A stretch of 11,277 nt of DNA, taken from positions 1 through 11,277 of the forward strand of contig CAKRON010000080.1 of the NCBI GenBank assembly GCA_934373455.1. Direction: 5' to 3'. The translations under genes and the position numbers were made by a program. Positions within the stretch are counted from its first letter, which is position 1. Each line of letters starts with the position of its first letter. Of this stretch, positions 1-7,276 are shown piece after piece. This DNA is from an uncultured Marvinbryantia sp. (lineage in GTDB: Bacteria; Bacillota; Clostridia; Lachnospirales; Lachnospiraceae). The notes under the pieces were generated by a model. The model was not told the DNA's origin and ran no database searches. It saw only the letters and a list, made by a program, of their open reading frames with translations.

Positions 1-24
1 TTGACAGCACTGGCATTTTTAATT

Positions 25-77
25 ATTTTGTTCATTATTTAGTTATCAAGGTTCCTAGACTTAAGTTGATGACATTG
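25..77 (-). repeat. Left copy of a bipartite inverted repeat
   Basis: This sequence recurs in opposite orientation at 11123-11184. One block (61-77) matches 17 of 17 bases and the other (25-57) matches 31 of 33. They are separated by 3 bases here and by 12 in the right copy. Read on the minus strand, it supplies the last 13 or so codons and stop of the DUF3990 gene and then runs out of the window. Beyond the outer block the two copies share nothing obvious. The outer block contains CTTGATAACTAAATA, which resembles the BoxA-like sequence of Gram-positive 16S-23S spacers; that comparison is from memory. Whether this is a mobile-element end, a recombination site or a regulatory repeat cannot be decided from one window. 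Confidence 0.85.
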
Positions 78-343
78 TGATTCATCCCCCTGTTTGCAAC
101 GACTTCTGCAATCCACGCAAGCACGCCATATGCATTCAAATCCATTACTTCCAGATCTGTCATATCCAGATCATATTCATTCACAATACAGTGTTCCCGT
201 ACGCCATTTAATGCTGCCCAGCTTTTGGCTCTGTCTTCATATTCTGTTGTATAAAACCCATTTCCATAGTCATTATCTGCTTTTCCACACTGATATTTCG
301 GTGATTTCAAAACATGGTCCGAACCATGATATACTGTCCGCAT
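35..343 (-). CDS. DUF3990 family protein, probably 3'-truncated
   Basis: The predicted protein has 102 residues. Its N-terminal half has the DUF3990 pattern: VYHGS at residues 4-8, then K21, DYGNGFYTT at 25-33 and the A-x-x-W region at 39-42. DUF3990 proteins are usually about 150 residues or more, have unknown function, and are sometimes likened to ADP-ribosyltransferase folds; in clostridia they often neighbour small DUF3791 proteins. No DUF3791 gene is visible here. The family-like sequence stops near residue 88, and the last residues (NVINLSLGTLITK) come from the repeat shared with the other end of the window, so the protein has probably lost its C-terminal third. GGGAGG lies 11 bases before the ATG, a slightly long spacing, and a promoter-like sequence lies at 387-415. 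It reads left, out of the window. The family call is by motif recognition and is fairly secure; activity of the truncated form is doubtful. Confidence 0.65.
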   Translation of the reverse strand: MRTVYHGSDHVLKSPKYQCGKADNDYGNGFYTTEYEDRAKSWAALNGVREHCIVNEYDLDMTDLEVMDLNAYGVLAWIAEVVANRGMNHNVINLSLGTLITK

Positions 344-386
344 AAATCTGCATGCCTCCCATCAGTTCCTTTCGTCAATTGCTTCT

Positions 387-415
387 ATCATAACATGATT
401 TTCCATGTCTCACAA
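387..415 (-). promoter_or_regulatory. Putative promoter of the DUF3990 gene
   Basis: On the minus strand TTGTGA (410-415) and TATGAT (387-392) are separated by 17 bases, a good sigma-A match. It lies between the operon terminator at 474-535 and the DUF3990 start at 343, giving a leader of about 35 to 40 bases. This suggests the DUF3990 gene is transcribed independently of the sugar operon. Confidence 0.5.
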
Positions 416-473
416 GCCAGTATACCTTTTTCAAACATGTTCCAGAAACAGTTTTCCGGTTACTGTTCACTTC

Positions 474-535
474 AAAAAAAGACGGCATCTCTACACCTCC
501 ACTTTCTCTTAGTGTCAGTGTATAAGATACCGTCT
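474..535 (-). terminator. Intrinsic terminator of the sugar-use operon
   Basis: On the minus strand a long stem is formed by 518-535 and 480-496 (arms beginning AGACGG and ending CCGTCT, with G-U pairs and one bulge). It is followed at once by seven T residues (474-480). It starts 18 bases after the stop codon of the DUF624 gene, so it closes the transcript covering the binding protein, permeases, GH31 and DUF624 genes. Confidence 0.85.
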
Positions 536-552
536 TATATGTTGCAGAGATT

Positions 553-1194
553 TTATTGTACTGTTGTTTCTGGCATGTGCTGATCTAATATTGGTGCAAC
601 AAACAAGGCACTCAGGTATGCTATTACTCCCGGCAGAACCAAAAGCAGTACTGGCATTGAGAGAGCAAGCACATATCCGATCCCTGTCAGCACTGCCAGT
701 AAAACGGACAATGGTAAATGTTTTACAGTCAGATATACCGCCAGTTTTATGATCCAGCCAACAGGCATGTCAAATCTGGACATTGCAGGAAATGCATATT
801 GTCCAACCATAATGCAAAAAACCAGACAGAACAGATACAGAAGCACAAAGAACAGCCTTACCAATCCATCCATTTTATTCCACACAATTCCAAGATTTAA
901 CAGAAGCAAAAACAATGATGCTGCAAAAAGCATTCCCAGAAAAATTCCACTTTTCAGATTCTTTTTATAAGAATTCCAGAACTGTTCCGATACTTTCCCT
1001 TTATCCTGCACAATATTCCGTTCTGCCGCCGCATACAATCCACAGAGTGCAGTTCCAGCAGTTATCACCGGAATACTGCCAAGCAGCCATAACACACTCA
1101 ATACAAGCAAGTCAAATATTTTTCCGGTATAATAATAGAATCCACTTCCCGTTTCAAATAATTTTCCGGGCCTGTCCGAATATTGTCTCTGCAC
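553..1194 (-). CDS. DUF624 (YesL-like) membrane protein
   Basis: The protein has 213 residues and about five or six hydrophobic segments. Near the N-terminus it has the DUF624 signature: KIFDLLVLSVLWLLGSIPVI at about residues 25-44, followed by a small-residue stretch, the ALCGLYAAAER segment and an F-W-x-S-x-K-K-N motif at about 77-83. B. subtilis YesL belongs to this family and is encoded beside the YesM/YesN sensor pair and a CUT1 sugar transporter, the same arrangement as here. Its molecular role is unknown; a part in transport or in signalling by the sensor kinase is guesswork from neighbourhood. It starts at GTG (1192-1194), with AGGAGG eight bases upstream; that site lies in the 26-base gap after the GH31 stop codon. 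It is the last gene of the operon and is followed by the terminator at 474-535. Confidence 0.85.
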   Translation of the reverse strand: MQRQYSDRPGKLFETGSGFYYYTGKIFDLLVLSVLWLLGSIPVITAGTALCGLYAAAERNIVQDKGKVSEQFWNSYKKNLKSGIFLGMLFAASLFLLLLNLGIVWNKMDGLVRLFFVLLYLFCLVFCIMVGQYAFPAMSRFDMPVGWIIKLAVYLTVKHLPLSVLLAVLTGIGYVLALSMPVLLLVLPGVIAYLSALFVAPILDQHMPETTVQ

Positions 1195-1220
1195 AATTCT
1201 TTCCTCCTATTTTCTGACAG

Positions 1221-3254
1221 CTATTTCAATGGCAGCTGATATCCATTTCTTGTGAACAACGGGATCTGCTCCAGCGGGGCTGCCGTAGTGATCCACTGGC
1301 CTCCAGCAAAGCTCTCCTGTGTCCATGCATTCGTCCAGTCAGCTCCTTCCGGAAGATATACTTTCAGATCACGTACTTCTTTGTCTGTTACCGGTATAAC
1401 CAGTACATCCGGTCCAAACATGTATTCCGTCTCTACCTCCCAGCAATATTTGTCTTCCGGGAAATCATAGAACAATGGTCTCATAACCGGTGTTCCTTTT
1501 TCATGAGCAGCTTTCATCTGTTCTGTAATATATGGAAGCATCCTTTCTCTGATCCTCAGATATTCTGATAAAATTTCATATACCTGATCTGTATAGCTCC
1601 ATACTTCATTTGGTGCTCCGGATACACAGGTTGCTCCACCTGTTGTTCCATACTGCGGCTGAAGTGGCCAGCGATATCCGTGAAGCCGCATAACCGGGCA
1701 GAAGCATCCATATTCAAACCACCGAATCAGCAGTTCATGAAATTCCGGATCTTCTACATTTGCCCCAAAGAATCCTCCTATATCCGTTGTCCACCACGGA
1801 ATACCTGCAATTCCCATGTTCAGTCCTGCTGCCACCTGATTCTTCATACTAGGGAAAGATGATTTTATATCACCAGACCATACGAGGGCACCGTATCTCT
1901 GAGAACCTGCCCATGCACAGCGCAGAAGATTGATAATATTTTCCTGTCCCTCTGCTTTCATTCCATCAAAAAATGTTTTTGCATACATAAACGGATAAAT
2001 ATTTCCTATCTGCACATCCGGTCCAAGATGATAACGATAATTTTCAAAATCATATACGGTGTATTCCGGTTCTGCTTCATCCAGCCAGAAAATCTTTACT
2101 CCTTTATCATAGTAATTTTGTTTTGCCTTATTCCATACATACTCACGTGCTTCCGGATTCGTTGCATCGTAATGGAGCGTATTTCCCTGAAAATCCATAG
2201 AAATTGGATATCCGGATTCCACACGAATCAGCAATCCTTTGCTCTTCATTTCCTGGAAATTCTCACTGCGATAATCCACTGTTGGCCATATAGATACCAT
2301 CAGTTCGATTCCCATTTCTTTTAATTCTGCAATCATGGCATCTGGATCAGGCCAGTAAGTTGGATCAAATTTCCATTCTCCCTGGCATGGCCAGTGGAAG
2401 AAGTCCACCACAATAACAGATATTGGAAGCCCTCTTCTCTTATATTCTCTTGCCACTTCCAACAATTCTTCCTGTGTCTGATAACGAAGTTTACACTGCC
2501 AGAATCCCATCGCATATTCTGGCATCATCGGAACTTTTCCGGTCGCATTTGCATATGCTTCTTCTATCTCTGCCGGTGTATCTCCAGCTGTAATCCAATA
2601 ATCCAGTTTCTTTGTGGAATAAGCTTCCCAGGTTGTGATATTCTTTCCAAAATTCACACGTCCTACTGCCGGATTGTTCCATAAAAATCCATATCCAAGA
2701 CTGGATAATACAAACGGAACACTTGCCTGTGAATTTCTGTGTGCCAGTTCCAGATCTGCGCCTTTCACATCCAGATACGGCTGCTGATACTGCCCCATAC
2801 CATACAGTTTTTCTTTTGGCTCTGATACAAAACGCATACTTAATTTGTAATCCCCACCAATAATTGGCTTAAATTCTCTTGCCTCTACTTCCAGCGAACT
2901 GCAGGTACTGCCAAACATATCTCTGCGGTCTCTTAAATATTCTTCCAGAAGAACTTCACCTTTCTGATTATAAAATGTCAGTTTTCCAATCAGATTGATT
3001 TCTGCTTTTATTTTTCCGTTTGTAATCGTTCCACCATCTTCAAATACTTCTATAACAGGTTCGGACTTCTCCTCTGGCGGAATCAGTGCCCAGTCTTCCT
3101 GAGGCATTTCCGCCATTTTGCTTGCACGTACACGGAGACTGTTTTTTCCCCACGGTTCAATGATCAGTCTTTCTGCTTCATAACGATAGCAAAGTGCTGT
3201 CCCCTTTTTTTCAAAATAACCATACACGTCTCTTACTTCTTCCTGATTAGCCAC
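1221..3254 (-). CDS. GH31 glycoside hydrolase, alpha-xylosidase type
   Basis: A 677-residue protein without a signal peptide, so probably cytoplasmic. It has an N-terminal beta-sandwich region (about 1-240), the GH31 barrel (about 240-570) and C-terminal beta domains. MGFWQCKLRYQTQEE (about 249-263) and VVDFFHWPCQGEWKFDP (about 282-298) are typical of the YicI/XylS alpha-xylosidase branch. The retaining mechanism fits D392 in FWLDEAEPE as nucleophile and D462 in WSGDIKSSF as acid/base. Such enzymes release alpha-linked xylose from isoprimeverose or xyloglucan-type oligosaccharides; an alpha-glucosidase of the same branch is the main alternative. The start is GTG with AAAGGAGG eight bases before it; a MalG-like permease gene lies 18 bases upstream and the DUF624 gene follows, so it is part of the transporter operon and probably acts on the imported sugar. 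Family assignment is very secure; substrate is inferred. Confidence 0.92.
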   Translation of the reverse strand: MANQEEVRDVYGYFEKKGTALCYRYEAERLIIEPWGKNSLRVRASKMAEMPQEDWALIPPEEKSEPVIEVFEDGGTITNGKIKAEINLIGKLTFYNQKGEVLLEEYLRDRRDMFGSTCSSLEVEAREFKPIIGGDYKLSMRFVSEPKEKLYGMGQYQQPYLDVKGADLELAHRNSQASVPFVLSSLGYGFLWNNPAVGRVNFGKNITTWEAYSTKKLDYWITAGDTPAEIEEAYANATGKVPMMPEYAMGFWQCKLRYQTQEELLEVAREYKRRGLPISVIVVDFFHWPCQGEWKFDPTYWPDPDAMIAELKEMGIELMVSIWPTVDYRSENFQEMKSKGLLIRVESGYPISMDFQGNTLHYDATNPEAREYVWNKAKQNYYDKGVKIFWLDEAEPEYTVYDFENYRYHLGPDVQIGNIYPFMYAKTFFDGMKAEGQENIINLLRCAWAGSQRYGALVWSGDIKSSFPSMKNQVAAGLNMGIAGIPWWTTDIGGFFGANVEDPEFHELLIRWFEYGCFCPVMRLHGYRWPLQPQYGTTGGATCVSGAPNEVWSYTDQVYEILSEYLRIRERMLPYITEQMKAAHEKGTPVMRPLFYDFPEDKYCWEVETEYMFGPDVLVIPVTDKEVRDLKVYLPEGADWTNAWTQESFAGGQWITTAAPLEQIPLFTRNGYQLPLK

Positions 3255-3272
3255 TGTTTTCTCCTCCTTTAC

Positions 3273-4115
3273 TTAATCCTTTACTGCGCCCGCTGTCAGA
3301 CCGCCAATAATATACTTCTGCAGGAAAATAAATAGTATTACTACTGGAATTACCAGAATCGTTCCATATGCCATGATACAGTTCCATTTTGTTCCATATG
3401 CATTCTGGAATTTGTAAATATTTGCTGTCAATGGTCTCATTGTTTCTCCAACATTAAATGTCATAGAAAATACCAGATCGTTCCATCCATTCAAAAATGA
3501 AATGACCACAATCGTAATAATTCCCGTCTTTACTGCCGGAAGCATAACAGACAAGAATGCTCTTACCGTTCCGCATCCATCCAGTCTCGCAGCTTCATCC
3601 AGTGCTACCGGAATTGTTTTAAAATATGGTCTTAATGTCACAATCGCAAAAGGAATCGATGCTGCTGCAATTGCTACCGGAGCTGTAAAATGAGTTCCAA
3701 GGAAACCAATCTTATTAAAGATCAAATACATTGGTGTCAGTGTCAGAGATGCCGGAAGCATCTGGGATACCAGAAAAGTCAGTAAAAAAACATTGCTTCC
3801 CTTTACTTTATAACGGCCCATTCCATAAGCTGCCGGAATGCCAAGAACTAACGTAATCAGCATCGTAAGAAAACCATTGATAAAACTGTTTCTCAAGGAC
3901 ATCAGGAATGTCTTATCTGTCAGGTTAACCAGCCATGGCTCAAAAGTAAATTCCCGTGGAAAATAACTTAGTACTTTTCCAAATGTCTCTGCATCTGATT
4001 TAAAAGAAATCTGTACCAGCCAGTAAATTGGAAATAAAAATACAATTCCTATTAAAATTGCTATGATGGAATTTCTCAGTGCCCTTTTTCCCTCATGTGT
4101 TTTCAAATTTCTCAT
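3273..4115 (-). CDS. CUT1 sugar ABC transporter permease, MalG-like
   Basis: A 280-residue inner-membrane permease of the carbohydrate uptake transporter 1 family. Six hydrophobic segments lie near residues 15-37, 78-98, 108-130, 144-164, 197-217 and 248-270. The EAA loop that docks onto the ATPase is at about 173-193 (DEAARLDGCG...MLP). The C-terminus, ending in GGLTAGAVKD, is typical of MalG-type subunits. It pairs with the MalF-like protein encoded immediately upstream. That gene's stop codon is one base before this ATG, and the ribosome site AAAGGAGGA lies within its last codons, so translation is probably coupled. No ATP-binding subunit is encoded in the operon, as is usual for CUT1 systems of Firmicutes that share an MsmX/MsmK-type ATPase. 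The substrate is not evident from the permease itself. Confidence 0.93.
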   Translation of the reverse strand: MRNLKTHEGKRALRNSIIAILIGIVFLFPIYWLVQISFKSDAETFGKVLSYFPREFTFEPWLVNLTDKTFLMSLRNSFINGFLTMLITLVLGIPAAYGMGRYKVKGSNVFLLTFLVSQMLPASLTLTPMYLIFNKIGFLGTHFTAPVAIAAASIPFAIVTLRPYFKTIPVALDEAARLDGCGTVRAFLSVMLPAVKTGIITIVVISFLNGWNDLVFSMTFNVGETMRPLTANIYKFQNAYGTKWNCIMAYGTILVIPVVILFIFLQKYIIGGLTAGAVKD

Positions 4116-4116
4116 A

Positions 4117-5010
4117 TCAGTCGTCCTCCTTTGATAAAAGTCTCAGATAGAACAGACCAACAACAAACAGACATACGAATAATACCATTGCCACTGCTGA
4201 ACCTTTGGAAAATTCAAACTGCGTAAAGGAAAGCATGTACGAATAGGTTCCCAGTACATCCGTGGAATTCAAAGGTCCTCCTGCTGTCATAATATACATC
4301 AGATCAAATGCCCGGAATGTATAGATAAATCCAAGCATCAGCACTGCAAGCATGGAACCTTTCATCAAAGGCAGTGTAATATGTAAAAATCTCTGTCCCC
4401 ATGTTGCACCATCAATTGCTGCGCTTTCATATACATCCTGTGGAATACTTGTCAGACCAGATACAAGAAGCAGCATATTAAACGGGATACCTACCCAGCA
4501 GTTCATGATGATTACTGCAATCATTGCAGTAGAAGTATTTACCAGCCATTCCGGTCCGGCAATGCCAATTTTAGAAAGCAGATCATTGATCAGTCCTGCA
4601 TTGGAAAATATGTTCTTGCCAAGAAGTCCGGTAACTGCCATAGGCATCATATAACTTACCAGGATCATTCCACGAATTGATCCTGACAGTTTAAATTTCT
4701 GATTAAAAAATAAAGCAAATGCAAATCCGATTGTAAACTGGAATACCAGACACGCAATTGTAAATATAAATGTATTCTTCAAAACCAGGAGAAACGTTGG
4801 ATTCTGGAACAGATCTATATAATTCTTCCATCCCACAAATATTGCTCCGCCCTTTGTCAGATTTTTTACATTTACATTTTTGAAACTAAGAATAATATTA
4901 TAGACCAATGGATATCCCAGTACTAATATCATATAAAAAAAAGCCGGCAGGATAAAACAATATGCTTCTCGTCTTCTCCTGACCGCCATTGACTTTGTTC
5001 GCTTACTCAA
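4117..5010 (-). CDS. CUT1 sugar ABC transporter permease, MalF-like
   Basis: A predicted 297-residue membrane permease with six hydrophobic segments and the EAA loop at about residues 195-215 (ESAAIDGATWGQRFLHITLP). The frame is open upstream to 5187, but that extension would overlap the binding-protein gene and run through a perfect hairpin. The TTG at 5008-5010 is preferred because AAAAAAGGAG lies nine bases before it and the protein then begins with the short basic tail normal for the family; ATG at 4987-4989 is a less likely alternative. It forms the translocation pore with the MalG-like subunit encoded next. It lies about 95 bases after the binding-protein gene, with the hairpin at 5030-5059 between them, so permease expression may be lower than binding-protein expression. 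Function is secure; the exact start is moderately secure. Confidence 0.9.
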   Translation of the reverse strand: MSKRTKSMAVRRRREAYCFILPAFFYMILVLGYPLVYNIILSFKNVNVKNLTKGGAIFVGWKNYIDLFQNPTFLLVLKNTFIFTIACLVFQFTIGFAFALFFNQKFKLSGSIRGMILVSYMMPMAVTGLLGKNIFSNAGLINDLLSKIGIAGPEWLVNTSTAMIAVIIMNCWVGIPFNMLLLVSGLTSIPQDVYESAAIDGATWGQRFLHITLPLMKGSMLAVLMLGFIYTFRAFDLMYIMTAGGPLNSTDVLGTYSYMLSFTQFEFSKGSAVAMVLFVCLFVVGLFYLRLLSKEDD

Positions 5011-5029
5011 AAACCCACGCTCCTTTTTT

Positions 5030-5059
5030 AAATGGAAGCGGGTACACCCGCTTCCATTT
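5030..5059 (-). promoter_or_regulatory. Intercistronic hairpin between binding protein and permeases
   Basis: A perfect 13-bp inverted repeat (5030-5042 with 5047-5059) with a four-base loop lies in the gap between the binding-protein stop and the MalF-like start. On the transcribed minus strand it is followed by an A-run and the permease ribosome site, not a U-run, so it is unlikely to be a simple terminator. Hairpins at this position commonly protect the upstream binding-protein mRNA from 3' exonucleases and lower permease output. The permease ribosome site begins directly after the stem. Confidence 0.75.
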
Positions 5060-5104
5060 TTGTTTTCTTTCAAAAACTCTGTTCCTATATTCCTGATCTT
5101 ATGA

Positions 5105-6358
5105 TTATTCCGGAAGTGGAGTTTCTTCAACGATCGGAGTAATCGTTTCCATTGCTTTTGCAAGTGCATCTGCCGGAGCAACGCCATCTACAAATACAGA
5201 CTGTGCTGCTGTATAAATTGCTTCTGAAATAGATGGCCATTCTGCATGAGGTCCTCTTGCCTGAGCATAATTCATTTCATCTACAAATACTGCAAATCCA
5301 TCCTGTTCATAAGTATAGTCTGCTGTTGCATCACTTCTGGTAGGAATCTTTCCTGCTGTAACTGCCCATTCACCTTCTTTTTCTTTGGAGCAAAGCCATT
5401 CCAGGAAGTCTACACATCCCTCTACGTCAGCAGAACCAGAGCATACACCAAAGTTTTCTCCGCCGATTGTAGAAGTGGATGTTCCTTCATCACCGGTTGG
5501 AAGCAGACAGAAACCATAATTAAATCCATCAATTGTGTCCGTCTGTGCCAGATGCCAGGTTCCTACTTCAGCCAGTGCAGCTTTTCCTGCTGCAAACTGA
5601 TTAAATGTATCTGCCTGTGTCCAGTTTACACATTCTTTACTCATGTATCCGTTTGCCACAAAATCTCCCAGTACAGACAGACCATTTACAGCTGATTCTG
5701 CTGTCAGATCATCTACATTTACACTGGTTCCATTCAGTGAAGAACGAAGCCACGGAAGAAGCTGGAATGTACCTTCCTCTGTAGAGATTGCACACATTGC
5801 AAATCCGTATACACTGTTATCCGGATCTGTAGTGGCTGCTACCATTTCCTTAAATTCATCCAGATCTTTTGGCATATGGTCATATCCTGCTGCTTCCAGA
5901 AGATCCATATTGCAGCCAAGAGCCAGACAGTTTGTATTTTGTGGTAATCCATATAAATTTCCGTCTGAATCCATACAGGAACTTAATGGTCCCGGATAAA
6001 AGTTATCAATCTCACCCCATTCATCCAGATAAGATGTAATATCTTCAAATACACCCAGAGAAATATAAGATGCCATATCAGGAGAATCTACCATACCAAT
6101 ATCAGGAAGTTCCCCGGAAAGTGCTCCGATGGTATACTGATTCATCAGTTCTTCACGTGATACGTACGTTGCCGTAATGTGAATATCATCCTGAAGAGTA
6201 TTATACTCATCTACCCAGTCTACAATCGCCTGTGCATCAGCTGATGCATCAAAGTAATGCCAGAGAGTGATCTCTGTTGGTCCCTCTGCACTGACTCCCA
6301 TAGATACCAACGCCATAGAAATTGCCATTGTTCCAAGAATGATGTGTCTCTTTTTCAT
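5105..6358 (-). CDS. Extracellular sugar-binding protein, MalE-like (CUT1)
   Basis: A 417-residue solute-binding protein of the carbohydrate-binding (SBP_bac_1) type. An N-terminal export signal (KKR, then a hydrophobic stretch to residue 24) precedes a mature start EGPTEITLWHYFD, typical of this family. Further hallmarks are the GxLYGLPQN region near 133-141 and the WAVTAGKIPTRSDA region near 340. The signal ends in VSA-EG, a plausible signal peptidase I site, and there is no cysteine for lipid attachment, unlike most Gram-positive binding proteins. It would capture the oligosaccharide outside the membrane and deliver it to the MalF/MalG-like pore. It is the first gene after a strong promoter (6431-6459), with GGGAGG seven bases before the ATG. 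The hairpin after it may favour its high expression. The ligand is not known; an alpha-xyloside or related oligosaccharide is inferred from the GH31 gene. Confidence 0.92.
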   Translation of the reverse strand: MKKRHIILGTMAISMALVSMGVSAEGPTEITLWHYFDASADAQAIVDWVDEYNTLQDDIHITATYVSREELMNQYTIGALSGELPDIGMVDSPDMASYISLGVFEDITSYLDEWGEIDNFYPGPLSSCMDSDGNLYGLPQNTNCLALGCNMDLLEAAGYDHMPKDLDEFKEMVAATTDPDNSVYGFAMCAISTEEGTFQLLPWLRSSLNGTSVNVDDLTAESAVNGLSVLGDFVANGYMSKECVNWTQADTFNQFAAGKAALAEVGTWHLAQTDTIDGFNYGFCLLPTGDEGTSTSTIGGENFGVCSGSADVEGCVDFLEWLCSKEKEGEWAVTAGKIPTRSDATADYTYEQDGFAVFVDEMNYAQARGPHAEWPSISEAIYTAAQSVFVDGVAPADALAKAMETITPIVEETPLPE

Positions 6359-6430
6359 GTTAAATCCTCCCTTTTATTTTTTCGTCGTTTTGTACAAGTT
6401 TTTTGCAATTGCTTGTTTTTGTATGTATAT

Positions 6431-6459
6431 ATTTTATCATTCGCTTTTCTTGTTCTCAA
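6431..6459 (-). promoter_or_regulatory. Promoter of the transporter/GH31 operon
   Basis: On the minus strand TTGAGA (6454-6459) and TAAAAT (6431-6436) are separated by exactly 17 bases, and TG precedes the -10 by one base (extended -10). It lies about 70 bases upstream of the binding-protein start and downstream of the response-regulator gene, where an operon promoter controlled by that regulator is expected. Confidence 0.7.
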
Positions 6460-6470
6460 GGAATCATCTA

Positions 6471-6488
6471 ACATATAGGCAAATATGT
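6471..6488 (-). promoter_or_regulatory. Candidate regulator-binding palindrome
   Basis: A perfect inverted repeat of six bases (ACATAT and ATATGT) around a six-base spacer starts 12 bases upstream of the -35 element of the transporter promoter. The position suits an activator site for the AraC-type regulator encoded just upstream. AraC-family response regulators more often bind direct repeats, so the role is tentative. Confidence 0.3.
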
Positions 6489-6520
6489 GTGGGTATTATT
6501 TTAAGATTTTGTGCACTTTT

Positions 6521-7276
6521 TTAAACATTTTGCATACTATTCAGATATTCTGCTGGTGTCTGTCCTGTTACCTCTCTAAATACTTTATTATAATATTTTG
6601 CATCACTGTATCCAACTTTATAAGGTATCTCTCTTCTATCTACACATCCTTCCTCATACATGCGCCGTGCCATTTTTATACGGTAATTTTTCAGGAATGT
6701 ACTGAAATTGTCATTCACATTTTTACTAAACAGATAGCTGAAGTATTCTGGTGTCAGTCCCAGTTCCTTTGCAAGATCCTTCTGACTGATTTTTCCTGCA
6801 TAACTATTTTCTATAATGTCCAACGCCTTACCAATCAGTGGATGTACATTGGGATAAGTTTCACGCAGAGAACATCTTTTTCCAGACAGACCATAATATT
6901 GTCTGCCATTCATGCGATGCTTTATCTTTTCCAGTACTTCTACAGCCTCTTCTTTGATCATTGGTTTTAACAAATAACCGGCAACATCCAACGATATGGA
7001 TTGCTGTGCCAGGCCAAAATCTGCATAAGCACTTACTACCACAAACTCTGTTGCCATATTATGAGATCTGATTGCCTGAATAACAGATAAGCCATCCATA
7101 AATGGCATTTTTATATCAATAAACACCACATCCGGTCTCATCTGAAGAATCAGATCCAGGGCCATATTTCCATTCGATGCCTGGGCGATCACTTCATATT
7201 CTTCTCCGAGTCCCTGAAGCAGTCTGACCATTCCCTGACGTGCTCTCTGCTCATCTTCAGCAACAATGATTCTCAT
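6521..7276 (-). CDS. AraC-family response regulator (YesN-like)
   Basis: A 251-residue two-component regulator. The receiver domain (about 2-122) has the acidic pair E8-D9 in VAEDE, phosphoacceptor D54 in VFIDIKMP, S82 and K104 in LLKP. A short linker leads to an AraC-type DNA-binding domain (about 150-246) with both helix-turn-helix units: SQKDLAKELGLTPEYFSYLF and the REIPYKVGYSDAKYYNKVF type, ending in the conserved TGQTPAEYL. It is shorter than many YesN proteins, lacking a long middle region. The start at 7274-7276 is preferred over the ATG two codons upstream because GGAG is nine bases from it. It overlaps the kinase gene by 20 bases, so the two are translationally coupled partners. It probably activates the transporter operon whose promoter follows its stop codon. 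No terminator is seen in between, so read-through is possible. Confidence 0.93.
   Translation of the reverse strand: MRIIVAEDEQRARQGMVRLLQGLGEEYEVIAQASNGNMALDLILQMRPDVVFIDIKMPFMDGLSVIQAIRSHNMATEFVVVSAYADFGLAQQSISLDVAGYLLKPMIKEEAVEVLEKIKHRMNGRQYYGLSGKRCSLRETYPNVHPLIGKALDIIENSYAGKISQKDLAKELGLTPEYFSYLFSKNVNDNFSTFLKNYRIKMARRMYEEGCVDRREIPYKVGYSDAKYYNKVFREVTGQTPAEYLNSMQNV

Noticed and set aside
364..406. Short minus-strand peptide MENHVMIEAIDERN upstream of the DUF3990 gene, considered as a DUF3791-like partner
   Set aside because: Only 14 codons, no ribosome site, no DUF3791 likeness, and the candidate promoter -10 lies within it.
5030..5065. Plus-strand terminator at the intercistronic hairpin
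   Set aside because: The T-rich run follows the stem only on the plus strand, where no gene ends; the transcribed strand is minus, so a minus-strand processing or protection role is more likely.
5011..5187. N-terminal extension of the MalF-like permease to a 356-residue protein
   Set aside because: It would overlap the end of the binding-protein gene, run through a perfect hairpin, and give an N-terminus unlike the family; a ribosome site supports the TTG at 5008-5010.
5246..5999. Long plus-strand open frames opposite the binding-protein gene
   Set aside because: They are antisense to a clear gene, rich in Ser, Cys and Phe as expected of shadow frames, and lack ribosome sites or recognisable domains.
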